A program made the position numbers and the translations under genes. From contig JAQCIQ010000010.1 in the NCBI GenBank assembly GCA_027592025.1, positions 1 through 64,000 of the forward strand: a DNA stretch of 64,000 nt. Direction: 5' to 3'. Within the stretch, counting starts at the first letter, position 1. Each line of letters starts with the position of its first letter. Of the stretch, positions 43,691-51,506 are shown piece after piece. Source of the DNA: Bacteroidota bacterium. GTDB lineage: Bacteria > Bacteroidota > Bacteroidia > Flavobacteriales > Flavobacteriaceae. Below the pieces are notes generated by a model that searched no databases, was not told where the DNA came from, and saw nothing but the letters and a program-made list of their open reading frames with translations.

Positions 43691-44527
43691 CTATTTCAGT
43701 TTAATTGTCATTACCGGTAATGTGGCGTGATTGGCAATATCTTCTCCAATACTACCGACGAAAAAGTGCGCCAATCCCCTACGTCCATGAGTAGGAATCA
43801 CCAACAAATCAGCATTCATTTTATCGGCAAAACTGAGAACACCCTTCTCTACTGTATAACCACATTCGACATGAATATTGGCTTTTATATGGTCTGTTTC
43901 GCCACAACTCTTTAAAAATATCTCGGATTTGCGATGAATTTCTTCCGAACTCAAAAACCGCTCATTAGGCAAATTGATATAGAGAATCAAAAGCTCGCTG
44001 TTCCACAGTTTAGCAAAAGACTTGGTCATATTGTAAGCCTCTATTGCTACGAGTTCAAAATTAGTAGCAAATACAATCTTGTTAAAATTGGATTCTTCAA
44101 GCTCATTTTTGACAACCAAAACAGGAATCTCTGCATGTCTTATCACTTTTTCAGTATTTGAACCCAGTAAAAACTCCTTTGCCCCACTGACACCATGAGA
44201 ACCCATAATGATCATATCAGCACAATGAGACTCTGCAATGTCATTCACCTCTTGAAAAACTTTAAAATGCTTGACTAATGGAATAACGTTTACGCCCTTC
44301 AAATATGGTTTTTTAAGGAATTCATTGAAACGATTCTCCGCCAATTGCAGGCAGAAATACAACTCTTGAAGATGCTGAGAGTCCGAGGCGGAAAAATGAG
44401 AATCGGACAACTCTAGCATGTGTAGTGCTAAAATTTCAGACTCGTCATCTTTGGCCATTTTGGCAGCAGCCTTTAAGGCGTACTCAGAATGTTCAGAAAA
44501 ATCAACTGGAACGATATATTTTTTCAT
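43691..44527 (-). CDS. universal stress protein (two UspA domains)
   Basis: The 278-residue cytoplasmic protein has tandem UspA domains. The first ends with the nucleotide-binding GSHGVSGAKEFLLGSNTEKVIRHAEIPVLVV, and the second with PTHGRRGLAHFFVGSIGEDIANHATLPVM, both with the G-2x-G-9x-G(S/T)-type pattern. It starts MKKYIVPVDFSEHSEYALKAAAKMA. It probably binds ATP and supports survival under stress. It stops 4 bases before the Crp/Fnr remnant, which was likely its regulator or operon partner. Confidence 0.94.
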   Translation of the reverse strand: MKKYIVPVDFSEHSEYALKAAAKMAKDDESEILALHMLELSDSHFSASDSQHLQELYFCLQLAENRFNEFLKKPYLKGVNVIPLVKHFKVFQEVNDIAESHCADMIIMGSHGVSGAKEFLLGSNTEKVIRHAEIPVLVVKNELEESNFNKIVFATNFELVAIEAYNMTKSFAKLWNSELLILYINLPNERFLSSEEIHRKSEIFLKSCGETDHIKANIHVECGYTVEKGVLSFADKMNADLLVIPTHGRRGLAHFFVGSIGEDIANHATLPVMTIKLK

Positions 44528-44631
44528 AAGTAGGTAAATAAGGCTCTACTAAAATAGGCCTTTTTAGCTAAACCTACAACTCTGATGTTTGAGATTTATG
44601 ATGTAACTTTATAGCACACAAAAAATTTACT

Positions 44632-45171
44632 ATGAAAACTTTGATCTATTCTTTGACGTTGGTTTATGCGCTTTCTTTAACTTCTTGCAAAACCAATAAC
44701 TCTAAAACAACCTCCCCAGAATCGACAGTAATGGTTTATTTGAACTCCAAGAGTGGCAGTTCTGCAGTAGGAGAAGTTAAGTTTCAACAAATTAAGGGTC
44801 TTGTTTATATGAGTGCTAAACTGGAAGGATTGGACCCGGGTGTGCATGCATTTCACTTGCATGAAAAAGCCGATTGTTCTTCTGATGATGGCAAATCTAC
44901 TGGAGGTCATTGGAATCCGACCGCTCAACCACATGGCAAATGGGGTGCACAAGAAGGCTATCACCGCGGTGATGTGGGTAATTTTACCGCCGACGAAGCC
45001 GGTCGTGGAAGCATTGAATTTAGCACTGCTGAATGGTGTTTGACTTGCGACGATCCAAACAAAAACATCTTGGGCAAAGCCATTATCGTTCACCAAGGTA
45101 TTGATGACTATCGCACCCAACCCACTGGTGATGCCGGTGGAAGAGTAAGTTGTGGAGGAATTATTAAATAG
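44632..45171 (+). CDS. sodC: superoxide dismutase [Cu-Zn] family lipoprotein
   Basis: The 179-residue lipoprotein has a signal with LALSLTSCK (Cys near 19). The Cu/Zn ligands are visible: H75 and H77 in HAFHLHEKADC, H93 in GGHWNP, H101 in QPHGKWG, H111 with D114 in YHRGDVGNF, and H154 in VHQG. The C82-C174 pair gives the structural disulfide. It scavenges superoxide in the periplasm. An extra CxxC (WCLTC, 136-139) sits in an insertion. It is divergent from uspA. Confidence 0.93.
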   Translation: MKTLIYSLTLVYALSLTSCKTNNSKTTSPESTVMVYLNSKSGSSAVGEVKFQQIKGLVYMSAKLEGLDPGVHAFHLHEKADCSSDDGKSTGGHWNPTAQPHGKWGAQEGYHRGDVGNFTADEAGRGSIEFSTAEWCLTCDDPNKNILGKAIIVHQGIDDYRTQPTGDAGGRVSCGGIIK

Positions 45172-45231
45172 AACTATTTGTAATGTAACAATTTCGCACT
45201 ACAACCTACTTACATCTGAATTCATTTTACA

Positions 45232-45726
45232 TTGGAGAACATCCTACGCGATCAATTTGTAGAACTTTTAGAATCTCATCAAAATATTGTACACAAGTTG
45301 TGCCGTATTTATGCCAGAGATAAGGCGTCACATGATGATTTGTTTCAGGAAATAACCATTCAACTTTGGCAAGCTTATCCCAAATTTAGAGGAGATTCCA
45401 AATTTAGCACCTGGATGTACAGGGTGGCATTAAATACTGCCATTACCTCGTACCGTAAAGAAAAGCGTCAAAGGCACCAATTGGATATTGACGATTTTCC
45501 CAATGCTTTGAAAGCAGAACCGTATGACAATACAATGGACCGACAAATGGAAGCATTGTATGGGGCGATAGATCAATTGAATGATATTGACAAGGCCTTG
45601 GTTCTTCTTTATGTAGAAGACAAAAATTATCAAGAAATAAGTGAAACCCTTGGTATTAGCGAAGTTAATGCCAGAGTCAAAATGAATCGCATCAAGACAA
45701 AATTAAAAACGCTAATCAATCCCTAG
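45232..45726 (+). CDS. RNA polymerase ECF-type sigma factor
   Basis: The 164-residue sigma factor starts at TTG 45232. Region 2 has DKASHDDLFQEITIQLWQAYPKFRGDSKFSTWMYRVALNTAITSYRK, and region 4 has LNDIDKALVLLYVEDKNYQEISETLGISEVNARVKMNRIKTKLK. It is the first gene of a two-gene unit with a membrane protein 6 bases downstream, and the third ECF factor of the window. The absence of an extra C-terminal domain places it with small ECF factors. Confidence 0.94.
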   Translation: MENILRDQFVELLESHQNIVHKLCRIYARDKASHDDLFQEITIQLWQAYPKFRGDSKFSTWMYRVALNTAITSYRKEKRQRHQLDIDDFPNALKAEPYDNTMDRQMEALYGAIDQLNDIDKALVLLYVEDKNYQEISETLGISEVNARVKMNRIKTKLKTLINP

Positions 45727-45732
45727 AGCATC

Positions 45733-46374
45733 ATGGACGCATTAGATCAATTTAAAGAACAATGGAAAAACCAATCTGACAACTTTGTCCAACACGACAA
45801 GGTACAACTCACTAACATCCTCGAACGGAAATCCACCAATTTGGTCAAATGGATTTTTGTGTTTGGATTAGTCGAATTTGGATTATGGGCCTTGCTGTCA
45901 TTAGTCTTTCACGACCAGTCCACTGACAGTAGTTCTAATTCGGAGATTTTCGTGAACTTCTCTAATGGGTTAGAAATCGTTAGCTATGCCATTTTGATTT
46001 ACTTTTTATTTCGGTTTTACGCCAATTATAAGCGAATTTCCATGGTCGAAAATACCAAGCAACTCATGACCAAGATCATCAAAACCCGAAAAACGGTAAA
46101 ACTGTACGTAGCCATTAATATTACTCTTCTAGTTATTGGTACTATTGCCGCATTATTCTTGATGATCAATTATGATCCTGAATTGATGGCGACCGTTCGG
46201 GACATTCAAACCAAACAGCCAAATGAGTTCTTTTATCTGAAGTTAGCGGGGGTCACCTTAGTCGTTTTGACAGTGGCGTGCCTATTGCTTCTTTTAGTCT
46301 ATTGGTTGACCTACGGCACCCTATTGAGACGCTTGAAAGTCAACTACAAACTCCTTCAAGATTCAGAGGAATAA
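45733..46374 (+). CDS. multi-pass membrane protein, probable partner of the third ECF sigma factor
   Basis: The 213-residue protein has a charged cytoplasmic N-terminus (MDALDQFKEQWKNQSDNFVQHDK) and four predicted membrane helices (WIFVFGLVEFGLWALLSLVF; IVSYAILIYFLFRFY; LYVAINITLLVIGTIAALFLM; LAGVTLVVLTVACLLLLLVYWL). The pairing with the sigma gene suggests it holds the sigma factor at the membrane. No zinc or anti-sigma motif is recognisable, so this is inference. It ends convergent with the acyltransferase gene, overlapping by 19 bases. Confidence 0.78.
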   Translation: MDALDQFKEQWKNQSDNFVQHDKVQLTNILERKSTNLVKWIFVFGLVEFGLWALLSLVFHDQSTDSSSNSEIFVNFSNGLEIVSYAILIYFLFRFYANYKRISMVENTKQLMTKIIKTRKTVKLYVAINITLLVIGTIAALFLMINYDPELMATVRDIQTKQPNEFFYLKLAGVTLVVLTVACLLLLLVYWLTYGTLLRRLKVNYKLLQDSEE

Positions 46375-47144
46375 GGCCTAAGCCTCGGCAGGTACTTTTT
46401 TTTTACCTTTAGAAAAGAGGGGTGTTGCTCAATGGACATCTCAATTTTTTTCACAATATCGTCAATTGAGTCATTGTCATAATCAATCTCCAAAGGCGGT
46501 TTGATACACATGTGTTGTATCACATTCTTCTTTTTAATCCTCAGACCCTTTTTATCATAGGCCCTTCTAAATCCATCTATAACCAATGGGACAACCACGG
46601 GTTGATAGTGCTTGATAATGTGAGCAGTACCCTTGCGAATGGGTTTGTATGGGGTGGTGGTTCCTTGAGGAAAAGTGATCACCCATCCATCTTTTAACGC
46701 CTTGGCAATACTAGAAATATCTCCCATTTTCACTTGACGATTGACGTCTTGTCCATCGGCTCTCCAAGTTCTTTCAATGCTAATTGACCCTGCGTAAGCC
46801 ATGATCTTTGGCAATAATCCAGATTTCATGGTCTCCTTGGCCGCGACGTAATACAAATTCAATTTGGGCTTCCACAAGTAGCCGACATTTTTAATAGAAT
46901 CCTCGCGTCCTTTCAGACTCGCGTTAAACACGTGAAACATGGCAATCACATCGGCAAAGTAAGTCTGGTGATTGGAAATGAACAATACATTACTTTCGGG
47001 GAGGTCACGGAGAATTTGAGAACCCTCAATTTTCATTTTATTGAATCCATTGAAACGCTGGTGGGACAAAACGCCTAGTACTCGGATAACCCAGGTTTTA
47101 ATCAACAAATTGTGACCGAACGCATTTTTTTTGAATATTCCCAT
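46356..47144 (-). CDS. PlsC-like 1-acyl-sn-glycerol-3-phosphate acyltransferase family protein
   Basis: The start is ATG 47144 (MGIFKKNAFGHNLLIKTWVIRVLG) rather than 47168. The 262-residue product fits the PlsC fold. FISNHQTYFADV near residue 59 is the acyltransferase motif I, but here H59 and D65 are separated by five residues instead of the canonical four (HX4D). Motif III is FPQGTTTPYKP instead of FPEGTRS. Flavobacterial relatives share this, as I recall. It acts on membrane phospholipids or related acyl acceptors at the cytoplasmic face of the inner membrane. Confidence 0.88.
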   Translation of the reverse strand: MGIFKKNAFGHNLLIKTWVIRVLGVLSHQRFNGFNKMKIEGSQILRDLPESNVLFISNHQTYFADVIAMFHVFNASLKGREDSIKNVGYLWKPKLNLYYVAAKETMKSGLLPKIMAYAGSISIERTWRADGQDVNRQVKMGDISSIAKALKDGWVITFPQGTTTPYKPIRKGTAHIIKHYQPVVVPLVIDGFRRAYDKKGLRIKKKNVIQHMCIKPPLEIDYDNDSIDDIVKKIEMSIEQHPSFLKVKKKYLPRLRPYSSES

Positions 47145-47183
47145 TGAATAAAGTGTTTTGCACAACATACAAAAATAGAAAAA

Positions 47184-47822
47184 CTAAACCACTTGTTTCA
47201 ACAAAACCTGCAATTCACTCATCATCATGGCGGTAGCTCCCCAAATGCGATGACCCTGCCATTCGTAAACGGGAACGTTCAATGTCGTTAAGTTGTCAAT
47301 AGGAATCTCGGCCATAGTGATTTGGGATATCAAAAAGGCTTTCAAAGGCAATTCTAAAATTTGGGCAACTTCTCGATCATCTTTTTTAAAAAGAGGTGTT
47401 TCTAAAGTATACCCGAAAAAAGGGTGAACGTAAAACTGGCTTGGAGGAATGTAAAGTTCCGACAGCGGGCGGATCATCATGACTTGGCAAGAAGGGCATC
47501 CAATTTCCTCCTGGGTTTCTCTGAGTGCGGTTTCCAAAAGACCCTGATCGCCTTGTTCTGGTCTGCCACCAGGAAAACTGATTTGTGCAGAATGAACACC
47601 TTGATAACTATTTCTCTCAATCAATGCCAAATGCATCTGACCTTCTTGGTCTGGATAACACAGCGCTAATACGGCGGCTTTTTTTGCCTTATGGATCATT
47701 TGAGGTGTCAACTGAGACATGGACAGCCGCTCCGTCGGAGCTAACTTAGACTGAGCGGACCAACCAGGCAAAGCCGTCGATTGCAATTGGGGTACCGACT
47801 TGATAAAATCTCGGATGTGCAT
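47184..47822 (-). CDS. Nudix hydrolase, CoA pyrophosphatase-like (NudL type)
   Basis: The 212-residue protein has a Nudix box GGRPEQGDQGLLETALRETQEEIG near residues 84-107. It is preceded by KAAVLALCYPDQEGQMHLALIERNSYQGVHSAQISFPGG (the UPF0035/NudL-specific region), with a HRIWGATAMMMSE C-terminus. It probably cleaves coenzyme A to phosphopantetheine and 3',5'-ADP. It lies 40 bases upstream of the acyltransferase gene on the same strand, probably in one transcript. Confidence 0.92.
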   Translation of the reverse strand: MHIRDFIKSVPQLQSTALPGWSAQSKLAPTERLSMSQLTPQMIHKAKKAAVLALCYPDQEGQMHLALIERNSYQGVHSAQISFPGGRPEQGDQGLLETALRETQEEIGCPSCQVMMIRPLSELYIPPSQFYVHPFFGYTLETPLFKKDDREVAQILELPLKAFLISQITMAEIPIDNLTTLNVPVYEWQGHRIWGATAMMMSELQVLLKQVV

Positions 47823-47868
47823 AGCGAACTGCGAATAGAATTCCTTTTCCTTCGAGAAGTGAAAGTAA

Positions 47869-49803
47869 TCAAACTATTCGAATCGCTGATTTATGTTCTA
47901 CTTTCAATTGGAAAACTGAGTCGATAATAGTAAAATTCCAGCCGTGAGCGTTTACGTGAACCCCTGTAAAAGTAAACACTATCGCTTGATTATTTGCGGT
48001 GCTTACCGCTGCTGTCATGGATAAATCGCCACTCGTGGATAATGAGGTTAAGGTAACGGTATCTATCGCAGCTCCTGCCAGGCCATTACCATTATCAGTC
48101 CAAGTTAATAGTCCGTACCAATGTTCTTGTTGCCATCCACTAGCCTTTATAGTGGCTACTCCACCATTCGGATTTCTCGGTATAAATAGGTAAGTATCTC
48201 TTTGATCAAATGGAATTGATATCATTCTAGGTCCCCATAGGGTCTCATTGACGCTGGATCCAGAAGTCAAAACTGCTCCTTCCAATACAGCTGTGTTTAT
48301 TCCAATTCTTTCGTTTCTTCCATTAGGCTTCCATGTGTTTTTGCTAATCTTTATACCTCTAATTCCACCAAAAGTGTTTGCTTGTGAGACATGATTATCG
48401 GTAACAGTCAACTGTCCTGCACTGGTTAGAGTTACGGAGAAATCATAGACGTCGTTGAGTATTAAGGGGAATAATTGAGCTGCATCACCATTTCGTAAAA
48501 CAAAATTATCTATTCTACTTATGACGGTACCCGTCCGACGATCTCCCAGCAGAATTTCAATTTTAAAATCTTCCCTGTGAGATAAAATGTGATCAACTTC
48601 ATCTTGTGTATAATCAATAACAGAATATGCGTTTAATACATCAATAAAATTTCTACTGGCTGCTTGGGTGTTAAAAACCGTCCCTAGTGTTGTCGAATTT
48701 CCCAAATTTTCTCTTTGAGATATTTTATCTGAGATGCTTTCAGCGGTGGCAACAGCCTCAGTAGCATTAAAAAAGAAACTACCGCTGTTCTCCGTAACAT
48801 GGGCTAAATAACGGGTATTGGCTTTGAGGGTCATCCCGCCTGTAGCAAGGTCGGTTTCGGTTCCCCCATTTCTTAAAAAGGCTCCCGAAAATCCCGTAAA
48901 ACTCAATGTTCTATCAGCAGCCGTAGTGTTGGTGATATAGAAATTCGTAGCGTCACTTACAGCTGTACTAGCAATGGATAGATTTCCTGTACTCTCCATG
49001 TGGATGTCAGCATTATTGTGCAGAGCCTCCGTAATGGCAAGTGTAGTTGTCACATTGTGATGAATGGTTCTGTTACCTAGATACCTATTCGCAGCGATTT
49101 CATTTGCGTAAAATATGGTATTTGCACCATTTACAGAAATCTTGATATAATATTTAGTGTTTGGATCAAGAGTTAGTCCAGTAGTTTTAATATTCACAAT
49201 TGCTCCCCCATTTACCATAAAGGCCGAAAGGAATCCAGAAAAACTCATGCTATGTGATACGGCATCTACATTGGTGAGCGTAAAAGTAGTACCGTCATTC
49301 ACGTTAGCAGCATTGATAGAGAAGTTCCCTCCAAAGGGTGCTGTTTGAATATCAGCAAGATTGTGCAATGCATGAGTCAAATCAAGTGTGCCTGTTCCCG
49401 TGTGTCGAATGGTACGATTACCGAGATACGTATCAACACTTCCCGCTCCAGCCTCAGTAGCATTAAAAAAGAGATTTCCACCGTTACTTGTGATGTGAAC
49501 AAGATATCGGGTATTGGCTTTTAGTGTGAGTCCACTCGTTTTTAAATCTGTTATGACCCCTCCGTTTCTCAAAAACGCTCCCGCAAATCCGCTAAAGGTT
49601 AAAGTTCTATCCGCAGCCGTGGTGTTGGTGATGTAGAAATTGGTCGCGTCAGAAACGTCTGTATTGGCCACGGTTACTGCATCGGGGTCCATAACGATCC
49701 ATGAGGTAGTGGTCTCGTCATACACGTTTGTAATTCCCGTAGTTGTATCAAACCATATATCGCCTTCCAAGGGACTAGTCGGTGCTGTTGCAGCGGTGGT
49801 CAC
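47869..49803 (-). CDS. repeat-rich surface/adhesin-like protein (signal peptide separated by an in-frame stop)
   Basis: The GTG-initiated frame encodes 644 residues and directly continues an upstream 41-residue frame (49804-49929) across a TAA stop in the same frame. It opens with TAPTSPLEGDIWFDTTTGITNVYDE, a start typical of Bacteroidota tail-fibre and adhesin proteins. Three ~75-residue beta modules (residues ~45-117, 161-236 and 275-350) share DATNFYITNTTAADRTL- and FLRNGG-type motifs, joined by YLGNRTI..ALHN.ADI links. An unrecognised domain (GINTAVLEGAVLTSGSSVNE) follows at the C-terminus. The upstream part carries the signal peptide, so the intact protein was probably exported. Confidence 0.7.
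   Translation of the reverse strand: MTTAATAPTSPLEGDIWFDTTTGITNVYDETTTSWIVMDPDAVTVANTDVSDATNFYITNTTAADRTLTFSGFAGAFLRNGGVITDLKTSGLTLKANTRYLVHITSNGGNLFFNATEAGAGSVDTYLGNRTIRHTGTGTLDLTHALHNLADIQTAPFGGNFSINAANVNDGTTFTLTNVDAVSHSMSFSGFLSAFMVNGGAIVNIKTTGLTLDPNTKYYIKISVNGANTIFYANEIAANRYLGNRTIHHNVTTTLAITEALHNNADIHMESTGNLSIASTAVSDATNFYITNTTAADRTLSFTGFSGAFLRNGGTETDLATGGMTLKANTRYLAHVTENSGSFFFNATEAVATAESISDKISQRENLGNSTTLGTVFNTQAASRNFIDVLNAYSVIDYTQDEVDHILSHREDFKIEILLGDRRTGTVISRIDNFVLRNGDAAQLFPLILNDVYDFSVTLTSAGQLTVTDNHVSQANTFGGIRGIKISKNTWKPNGRNERIGINTAVLEGAVLTSGSSVNETLWGPRMISIPFDQRDTYLFIPRNPNGGVATIKASGWQQEHWYGLLTWTDNGNGLAGAAIDTVTLTSLSTSGDLSMTAAVSTANNQAIVFTFTGVHVNAHGWNFTIIDSVFQLKVEHKSAIRIV
48754..49671 (-). 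repeat. three diverged internal ~345-bp repeats
   Basis: The modules lie at about 49453-49671, 49096-49323 and 48754-48981. The first and third are close at DNA level around the ATNFYITNTTAADRTL segment, and the second is much diverged. They look like beta-rich stalk domains. Confidence 0.8.
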
Positions 49804-49929
49804 TTAGTTGTTGTTGACATTGGCTATAGTTCCCTTATTGTCAATCACCCGCACCACCTGAGCCTGAAGCTCCAAACTGAACAAGAGCAAACCAAAGCCT
49901 ATAAAACAAACCCTTTTTACTGTATGCAT
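49804..49929 (-). pseudogene. signal-peptide fragment of the downstream repeat protein, cut off by TAA
   Basis: Translation from ATG 49929 gives MHTVKRVCFIGFGLLLFSLE, then LQAQVVRVIDNKGTIANVNNN and a TAA at 49804-49806. The signal peptide ends at LQAQ. The VRVIDNKGTI that follows also occurs in the neighbouring 237-residue protein, confirming it is a real N-terminus. The stop is in frame with the 644-residue reading frame that begins right after it, so one nonsense codon (for example CAA to TAA) explains the break. Readthrough or GTG re-initiation cannot be excluded. Confidence 0.75.
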
Positions 49930-50152
49930 AACGATTACTATTACCGATTAATGAAACTCTCCGATATCACAAATCAGCCCGTAAAGCAATATCTTTGTGA
50001 ATCAATCTTACTTATTCTTCTTTCAAATTTTAAAACCAACTGAATGAGGAAGATGAAAAAAGTAGGATTTTCCATCAATCCATCTCAAAATAAACCAATT
50101 GAGATTGAACTTATAAATTGTCTAGAGCAGCAGTGCTGCTCTCAGCCAGTTT
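49930..50152. other. intergenic region with 3' hairpin
   Basis: No gene is seen here. It holds the leader of the 49929 frame and, at 50124-50142, a hairpin (AGAGCAGCA/TGCTGCTCT) just after the stop of the 50153-50866 gene. It has no T-run, so it is not a classical terminator. Confidence 0.55.
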
Positions 50153-50866
50153 TTACTTGATATAGTGTACTTCAATGATGTCTTCAGCGTTAACTGCCCA
50201 GTCGTAAGGTGCAGTTCCATTAGGTTTTATTTCAACTGTTCCCACGGTCGCTCCAATGGTATAATCAACACCAGCAATCAGCTTTGCACCATTCCGATAT
50301 ACATGAACTTGCTCGAAAGCAGGTAGAGTAGGCAAACCAGTTAATGTTAAAGTTAAAGTGCTTCCAGAGGCAGTTGCACTAACAGGAGAAGTAGTAGTAG
50401 AAGAAAATCTCTCATGCCCGCTTTGGATCAAATCGGTTGCTAGTAACTTTTTTGTAGCCCCCGTTACTTCATCTCTTACTAATAAAGTCCATCCTGTGCC
50501 AGTACCGTGGTCTGACTGATCGGTTGCATCTGTAGAAGCTGCTAATACCGAAGTATCGACTAGTTCAATTCCATCTAAGGCAAATGCGTTTCCATCGACG
50601 TCAATATAAGTGTTCACTGTAAGCGTACCTCCCAGTTGCCAAGTAGTAGTAGTAGTTACGTCAGTTGACGAATTCGTTAGAGTGGTAATCCCATTTGCAG
50701 CCTGTAAATACTTAATGGTACCCTTATTATCGATAACACGAACCGTACCGTTTAGTACATTAGCCGTATTTTGGGCGATATCGCCAGAGGTAGTTTGCGC
50801 CTGTAAGGCAGTACCTGCGATCATAGTAAGGGCAACGAGACCCAGTTTAAAATACTTGTTTTTCAT
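50153..50866 (-). CDS. secreted tail-fibre/adhesin-like protein
   Basis: The 237-residue protein has a signal peptide ending at ALQAQT (about residue 24). The mature part contains VRVIDNKGTIKYLQAANGI, a WQLGGTLTVNTYIDVDGNAFALDGIEL stalk-like segment typical of Bacteroidota adhesins, and a Thr/Ser-rich region. A C-terminal beta-domain FEQVHVYRNGAKLIAGVDYTI...EDIIEVHYIK resembles phage tail-fibre 'RNG...DY' domains. It is the middle gene of a minus-strand set of three secreted proteins. The function is unknown. Surface attachment is a guess. Confidence 0.75.
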   Translation of the reverse strand: MKNKYFKLGLVALTMIAGTALQAQTTSGDIAQNTANVLNGTVRVIDNKGTIKYLQAANGITTLTNSSTDVTTTTTWQLGGTLTVNTYIDVDGNAFALDGIELVDTSVLAASTDATDQSDHGTGTGWTLLVRDEVTGATKKLLATDLIQSGHERFSSTTTSPVSATASGSTLTLTLTGLPTLPAFEQVHVYRNGAKLIAGVDYTIGATVGTVEIKPNGTAPYDWAVNAEDIIEVHYIK

Positions 50867-50915
50867 GGTTATTTAATTTTAAGATTAGGATTAATTGTTT
50901 TGATTTATATGGTTA

Positions 50916-51506
50916 TTAATTACTGTATTGAACTATTCTAATTTCGTCGTTGGCGTAGCACACGGCTCCGGCTTCCAATTGTATGGAAGTGGTGCCCAAA
51001 ATGGTAAAACCAACACGAGCCCCATTCCTGAATACATTGAGGCTTGCGGCATTGGTTAGGTTAGCGGGTGATACAAAAACCGCCTGACCTTCGTTGGCTG
51101 TGTAAATCAATTCTTTAAAAGTACCACCGCTAAACACCGTCACTTGATTGCCCGCCTCATTGGTATAGGTAAACGTGCCGTCCAAGTTGTCCACTATGGT
51201 AGTAACGGTTTCGGATGTCATGCCCGACATGCTGTGCCACGCACCATCGTTCCAATGATAAACGCCCTCTGGTTCAGCTCCACCTTCATTGACAATCACC
51301 ATACCATCAACAGGACTGCCCAATAGCGTCCATTGGCTGACATCGTCTAATACAATTCGAGGGAAGAGTACACCGCGTTCGGTGTCTTCAAGTTCTAAGA
51401 TTGAACCATCATTTATGACAAAAGGGTCGCCCCCAATTTTTGTCTGCGCACTTATAGATGCTGCGAAAATTAACAAAAAACAGGTTAGATTGAATTTATA
51501 GAACAT
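50916..51506 (-). CDS. secreted tail-fibre/adhesin-like protein
   Basis: The 196-residue protein has a signal peptide ending at SISAQT (about residue 20). INDGSILELEDTERGVLFPRI, SPVDGMVIVNEGG and GVYHWNDGAWHSM are typical of Bacteroidota surface repeat proteins. VDNLDGTFTYTNEAGNQVTV is a known beta-repeat type in this phylum. The C-terminus SLNVFRNGARVGFTILGTTSI...NDEIRIVQYSN matches the C-terminal domain of the next protein. It is the first gene of the set and lies below a tandem-repeat operator candidate. The function is unknown. Confidence 0.78.
   Translation of the reverse strand: MFYKFNLTCFLLIFAASISAQTKIGGDPFVINDGSILELEDTERGVLFPRIVLDDVSQWTLLGSPVDGMVIVNEGGAEPEGVYHWNDGAWHSMSGMTSETVTTIVDNLDGTFTYTNEAGNQVTVFSGGTFKELIYTANEGQAVFVSPANLTNAASLNVFRNGARVGFTILGTTSIQLEAGAVCYANDEIRIVQYSN

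Noticed and set aside
44531-44570. possible terminator (AAGGC...GCCTT followed by T)
   Set aside because: It lies between two divergent gene starts, so there is no transcript to end there, and the stem is short.
44677-45120. 147-residue minus-strand frame within sodC
   Set aside because: sodC shows all metal ligands on the plus strand. The opposite frame has no recognisable motif.
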